This document shows positions 60,689-64,000 of a stretch of DNA of 64,000 nucleotides, piece by piece (within the stretch, counting starts at the first letter, position 1; the number at the start of each line of letters is the position of its first letter). The stretch comes from Arthrobacter sp. EM1. Lineage in GTDB: Bacteria > Actinomycetota > Actinomycetes > Actinomycetales > Micrococcaceae. Where the stretch lies: positions 3,038,001 through 3,102,000 of the forward strand of contig NZ_CP124836.1 in assembly GCF_029964055.1 (NCBI RefSeq), read 5' to 3'. The position numbers and the translations under genes are program-made. The notes under the pieces were generated by a model. It did not search any database. It saw only the letters and a program-made list of their open reading frames with translations, and was not told the DNA's origin.

Positions 60689-62472
60689 CGGCAACCCAGT
60701 CCCGGCCGCTGCGGCGGGGCCTGCCGCGCGTGCCGGGTGGTGACCCCTGGCCCGCAGCAGGCCAGGCACCCGCACGCATCGAAATGGAACGAGCGGAGGG
60801 GGCCACCGCTCCCGCCGATGCCCATCCAACGGAGCCGGCTGCGGTATCGCCAGCTCCGGTTCCGGCCGCTCCGGAGCCGGCAGCTCCGGTTCCGGCCGCT
60901 CCGGATCCGGCAGTGAACGCCGACGCCGGGACGCGGCAGCTTCGCCGCGGTCTGCCCCGGGTGCCCGGCGGCGAGCCTTGGCCGCCCGCGGCCCTGGGCT
61001 CGGTGCCGGTGCCGGCGTCGGCTATGTCCGGGGCGCCCGCCGCGGGCGAAGCTGCAGCGCCAGCGCTGGACTCTGATTCTGCTGAGCCGGCTGCGCTGGT
61101 GGCACCTGCGACGGCGGCAGCGACCCCTGCGCAAGCAATCCCGGCGGCGACGCTACCCGCAGCTACCTTGGCGACCGCACCGGCCACGACGACGACGGCG
61201 GCAGCGACCCCGCTGCGTCGTGGGCTTCCCCGTGTCCCCGGCGGGGAGCCGTGGCCGCTGGCTGGACTTGCTCCCTCGGCCGCCGTTGCACCTACAGTTC
61301 AGGCAGCTCCCGGGCACATTGTCCAGGCTCCTGCGCGGGCAACCAGCGTGGAGCACGCCGTAGCCGAGGCCGAACCGCCGGTGGCGGCGGCGAGCGCACA
61401 AGAGGCCCCCGTGGTCCCGGCGACCACCGTCGCGAGCGTACCCGCCGTCCCGGCATCAGCACCGGCGTCGGCGTCGTCGTCGGGACCCGTACCGACAGCG
61501 ACAGCGACAGCGGCGGCGACAGCACCGTCCGTTGCCGCGCAAAAGCCCGTCCGGCCAAAAGCCGAGGCGCGGCTCTACGGTGCCCGGACCCTGGGTCAGT
61601 GGATAAAGCTGGTGGTAATCCTCGCAGCCGGCGCGGTGGCCGCTGCCGGCATTTTGGTGCTCGCCGCGCGCGGTGTGACCACGCTGCCCGGTGTGCCGGC
61701 GTTCCTCGACCGATACCCGGGCGAATACAGCCTGCCCGAGACGGCGGAGCCTGGCTTTCCGTGGTGGGCGCAGTGGTCACACTTCCTGAATATCTTCCTG
61801 ATCGCGCTCATCATCCGCTCCGGTTACCAGGTGCGCACCCAGCAGAAACCGCCGGCGTTCTGGACGCCGAAACGCGGTGGCAAAAAAATTAGCATCAACC
61901 TATGGCTGCACCAGTCGCTCGACATTTTGTGGCTGGTCAACGGACTCATCTTTGTGGTGCTGCTGTTTGCCTCCGGCCACTGGATGCGGATCCTCCCGAC
62001 CAGCTGGGAGGTGTTCCCGAACGCGCTCTCCGCGCTCCTGCAGTACATAACACTCGACTGGCCCGTCGAGAATGGCTGGGTGAACTACAACAGCCTGCAG
62101 CAGCTGATGTACTTCATTGTCGTCTTCGTCGCGGCCCCGCTCGCGGCGATCACTGGCGTACGCATGAGCGAATTCTGGCCGAAGAACACAAAGACGTTGA
62201 ACAGGGCCTACCCGATCGAGCTTGCGCGCGCGGTCCATTTCCCGACGATGCTGTTTTTCGTGGCGTTTATACTCGTCCATGTGTTCCTGGTGTTCGCTAC
62301 CGGTGCGCTGCGCAACCTCAACCACATGTTCGGCGGCACCGACGCGGTGAACTGGGCAGGCTTCTGGCTCTTCGCCGCCGCCATCGCCGTCACCGCCGCC
62401 GGGTGGTACGCCGCCCGCCCGATCGTGCTCGCGCCGTTGGCGAGGCTGTTCGGCAAGGTGAGCAGCCGCTAG
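60685..62472 (+). CDS. membrane cytochrome b with a repeat-bearing disordered N-terminus
   Basis: 595 aa. Residues 1-300 are Ala/Pro/Thr-rich and disordered, with three copies of [11 protein letters not shown](D/E)PWP at 9-23, 86-100 and 177-191. Residues 305-595 are a cytochrome b561/hydrogenase-type b domain with about five helices; candidate heme ligands are His in [23 protein letters not shown] and [11 protein letters not shown] start overlaps etfA, so translation is coupled and the protein may accept ETF electrons and pass them to quinone. The 3' end overlaps the convergent HNH gene by four bases. Confidence 0.82.
   Translation: MTATQSRPLRRGLPRVPGGDPWPAAGQAPARIEMERAEGATAPADAHPTEPAAVSPAPVPAAPEPAAPVPAAPDPAVNADAGTRQLRRGLPRVPGGEPWPPAALGSVPVPASAMSGAPAAGEAAAPALDSDSAEPAALVAPATAAATPAQAIPAATLPAATLATAPATTTTAAATPLRRGLPRVPGGEPWPLAGLAPSAAVAPTVQAAPGHIVQAPARATSVEHAVAEAEPPVAAASAQEAPVVPATTVASVPAVPASAPASASSSGPVPTATATAAATAPSVAAQKPVRPKAEARLYGARTLGQWIKLVVILAAGAVAAAGILVLAARGVTTLPGVPAFLDRYPGEYSLPETAEPGFPWWAQWSHFLNIFLIALIIRSGYQVRTQQKPPAFWTPKRGGKKISINLWLHQSLDILWLVNGLIFVVLLFASGHWMRILPTSWEVFPNALSALLQYITLDWPVENGWVNYNSLQQLMYFIVVFVAAPLAAITGVRMSEFWPKNTKTLNRAYPIELARAVHFPTMLFFVAFILVHVFLVFATGALRNLNHMFGGTDAVNWAGFWLFAAAIAVTAAGWYAARPIVLAPLARLFGKVSSR
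62410..62472 (+). repeat. 3' end of the cytochrome gene, copy 1 of a 63-base direct repeat
   Basis: Codes [20 protein letters not shown] and the TAG stop. It matches 63894-63956 at 51 of 63 bases without gaps. Together the copies flank the DUF222-HNH gene. Confidence 0.8.
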
Positions 62473-63866
62473 TATCGACCCGCGGCTGGCCAGGGAGCCG
62501 GTTCCCAGTCCTGTTGTTCGCTGGGGTAGGAGCGTCCCGAGGGCGAGATCCAGCGCGGCGGCTGGTCCCTGGTCGCACCATCAGGCCGCCAGGGCGTGAG
62601 GTGTTTGAGGCGGTGGTGCTTTCGGCAGGGCTGGCCAAGGTTTGCGACGCCGGTGCCGCCTCCCTCCGACCACGCCAAGAGATGGTCCGCCTCGTTGTCC
62701 AGGGAATGGTTGCTGCAGCCGGGAAAAGGACACCGGCCATCCCGGAGCCGGAGCCATTGGCGCATCGCCTTCGGAACCCGGTAGCTGGTGCGTCCGATTT
62801 CCAGCGGCGCTCCGCTGGCAGGATCGGTCAGCACCCGCAGGAACGATCCGGCACCATCGCCGACCAACCGGCGGGCCATACTCCCCGGAATGGGACCGTA
62901 CCCATCCAAGAGGGCCGGTTCCTCCCCTGCGCCAATCAGCGTCAACACCGGAACGGTGACCAGGACCTGAGCCGCGGGTGATGGGGTTCCATCCGCCACT
63001 CCAGCCAGCAGCCACGTGGCGGCGACGTCGACCCGCAACTGGGATAAGGTCCGGGATTCGGACGGACCCTGCAGGGCACGCGCCGCCTCCGTGGCACGTG
63101 CCCAGACCCCCGCCGCAGCGTCCGCCGGCAGGTAGGCTGAGAGCCACGCCATGCCGTCCCGGTCCGGGGCATATTCCAGCCGCCGGTCCTGCATGCTTCT
63201 GCGGTGGCGCACCTGCATGTTCACTGGATGGTGCCGTTCACGCCAACTACGCGCCTTGGCCCGAAACCTGCCTGGCACCAGCTCTCCCGCCGGGCAGCCG
63301 CGCGCTGCAAAGGGAGCCTCCGGGTCCAGGAAATGAGCCTCCAGGGCGGCGGCCGCGGCGGGCTCCAGCCCGGACGTCTCATCACACATCACCCGTGCGT
63401 GCTGCCACGAAATGTTCCCCGACAGCAGCGCCGACAGCGTCAGCGGCAACCCGGTTGTAAGCGTGGCGGACTCCGCCAGGAGTGCCGCGGCCGACCTCTC
63501 ACTCACTGTCAGCACGCAGGCAACTTCAGCCGTCACCGCCATCTGCCGGGCGATGCGTTGCTGCGGGGACACGGCCGGCGCCGTCATGGCCACCCCCGCG
63601 GCGGCGTAGCCGGCGGCGAAATGTACCTTCAGCGCGGCCAACCGGGCTTCCATACGGCCCACTTCAGCAAGACCATCCAGACACGCATCCGCCTGATCCC
63701 GAATCGGGTCAGCACCCGGCGCACCCACAATCGTGCCTGCGGTCGCGCTTTCGGTTACGGTCCCGCGGCCGGCGCAAACACCCCCACAGACGTGAACTGA
63801 AAGAGCGGCAACGGCTGCCGCCATGGCCGCCACCGTCTCCAGCACTGCTTCGCCTTCCATACCCAC
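62469..63866 (-). CDS. DUF222 and HNH endonuclease domain protein
   Basis: 465 aa of the 13E12-repeat type. DUF222 covers about 45-330 (LDGLAEVGRMEARLAALKVHF, LSALLSGNISWQHARVMCDE, LPADAAAGVWARATEAA). The HNH nuclease is near 375-430: CPFPGCSNHSLDNEADHLLAW and CRKHHRLKH. Such genes occur in many copies in actinobacteria and are suspected mobile elements. Its stop overlaps the cytochrome stop by four bases tail to tail, and a second copy of the cytochrome 3' end lies 27 bases upstream of its start. Start 63866 or 63860. Confidence 0.9.
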   Translation of the reverse strand: MGMEGEAVLETVAAMAAAVAALSVHVCGGVCAGRGTVTESATAGTIVGAPGADPIRDQADACLDGLAEVGRMEARLAALKVHFAAGYAAAGVAMTAPAVSPQQRIARQMAVTAEVACVLTVSERSAAALLAESATLTTGLPLTLSALLSGNISWQHARVMCDETSGLEPAAAAALEAHFLDPEAPFAARGCPAGELVPGRFRAKARSWRERHHPVNMQVRHRRSMQDRRLEYAPDRDGMAWLSAYLPADAAAGVWARATEAARALQGPSESRTLSQLRVDVAATWLLAGVADGTPSPAAQVLVTVPVLTLIGAGEEPALLDGYGPIPGSMARRLVGDGAGSFLRVLTDPASGAPLEIGRTSYRVPKAMRQWLRLRDGRCPFPGCSNHSLDNEADHLLAWSEGGGTGVANLGQPCRKHHRLKHLTPWRPDGATRDQPPRWISPSGRSYPSEQQDWEPAPWPAAGRY

Positions 63867-63893
63867 AGCATCTCAGGAGGCACTGACAATTTA

Positions 63894-63956
63894 GCCGCCG
63901 GCCCGATCGTGCTCGCCCCGATCGCGAAGCTGTCCTGACAGGTGAGCGGCCGGGAG
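63894..63956 (+). pseudogene. remnant of a cytochrome b gene 3' end, copy 2 of the 63-base repeat
   Basis: Reads AAGPIVLAPIAKLS then TGA in the frame aligned with the cytochrome gene. It is 81 percent identical to 62410-62472, with identity starting abruptly at 63894; the sequence before it (63867-63893) has no match in the cytochrome gene. The simplest reading is the displaced original end of the cytochrome gene, or the end of a related copy. Confidence 0.7.
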
Positions 63957-64000
63957 CCCGCGGGGCCCGTTCCGACGTCGGCCTACCGGGCCGTACGTCG

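Noticed and set aside
61486..61530. CGT and GACAGC simple repeats in the cytochrome gene
   Set aside because: They code the Ala/Ser/Thr-rich linker and carry no conserved spacing, unlike the 15-residue motif.
1..64000. Search for CRISPR arrays, tRNA/rRNA genes, prophage or transposase genes
   Set aside because: No regularly spaced repeats, no cloverleaf with CCA-end context, and no integrase or transposase motifs were seen on either strand.

Overview
The window is high-GC, densely packed DNA with many 1 to 11 base start/stop overlaps (ATGA, GTGA), GTG starts and several apparently leaderless genes. Gene content (GAF-ANTAR regulators, DUF202, DUF2630, DUF6221 and DUF6454 proteins, a DUF222-HNH protein, a phosphoribosyltransferase-hydrolase fusion) points to a soil actinobacterium of the Micrococcaceae, most likely Arthrobacter or Pseudarthrobacter. 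This is inferred from family content only. I see no rRNA, tRNA, CRISPR array, prophage or transposase gene.

Layout. 0-10.3 kb: a minus-strand operon for a sugar acid (ABC binding protein, two permeases, two enolase-superfamily dehydratases, KDPG/KDPGal aldolase, KDG kinase), with a divergent FadR-type regulator, then an aldo/keto reductase and a uronate-dehydrogenase-like SDR. 10.5-26.8 kb: a stress and signalling stretch with a universal stress protein, membrane proteins, DUF302, a phosphoribosyltransferase-hydrolase fusion, an MgtA-type P-ATPase, two GAF-ANTAR proteins, a LOV-GGDEF-EAL blue-light receptor candidate, lipase-like hydrolases and many small proteins. 26.8-34.5 kb: a Na+/H+ antiporter fused to a UBP zinc finger, a CoA ligase, DUF202, MOSC and hydrolase genes.

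34.7-41.3 kb: a minus-strand catabolic operon (asparaginase, PuuE/cyclic-imidase-like deacetylase, MFS, two SDRs, a small CxxC protein), divergent from a LacI regulator. Two identical 16-bp palindromes lie between them. 41.4-47.2 kb: a PucR regulator divergent from pxpA-BCCP-biotin carboxylase-pxpB-pxpC. This set contains every module of a urea-carboxylase-like enzyme as separate proteins, plus LamB/YcsF. 47.4-53 kb: two secreted proteins (DUF6454, phospholipase C), a cupin, sulfide:quinone oxidoreductase behind a CsoR/CstR-like site, and an epoxide-hydrolase-like protein. 53-58.7 kb: two MFS transporters, ArgE and an XRE-cupin regulator.

58.9-64 kb: etfB-etfA translationally coupled to a membrane cytochrome b whose long disordered N-terminus carries three copies of a 15-residue motif. 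The 3' end of this gene overlaps a convergent DUF222-HNH gene. A second, 81 percent identical copy of the last 63 bases of the cytochrome gene lies on the far side of the HNH gene, suggesting the HNH gene arrived as an insertion that preserved its target's 3' end.
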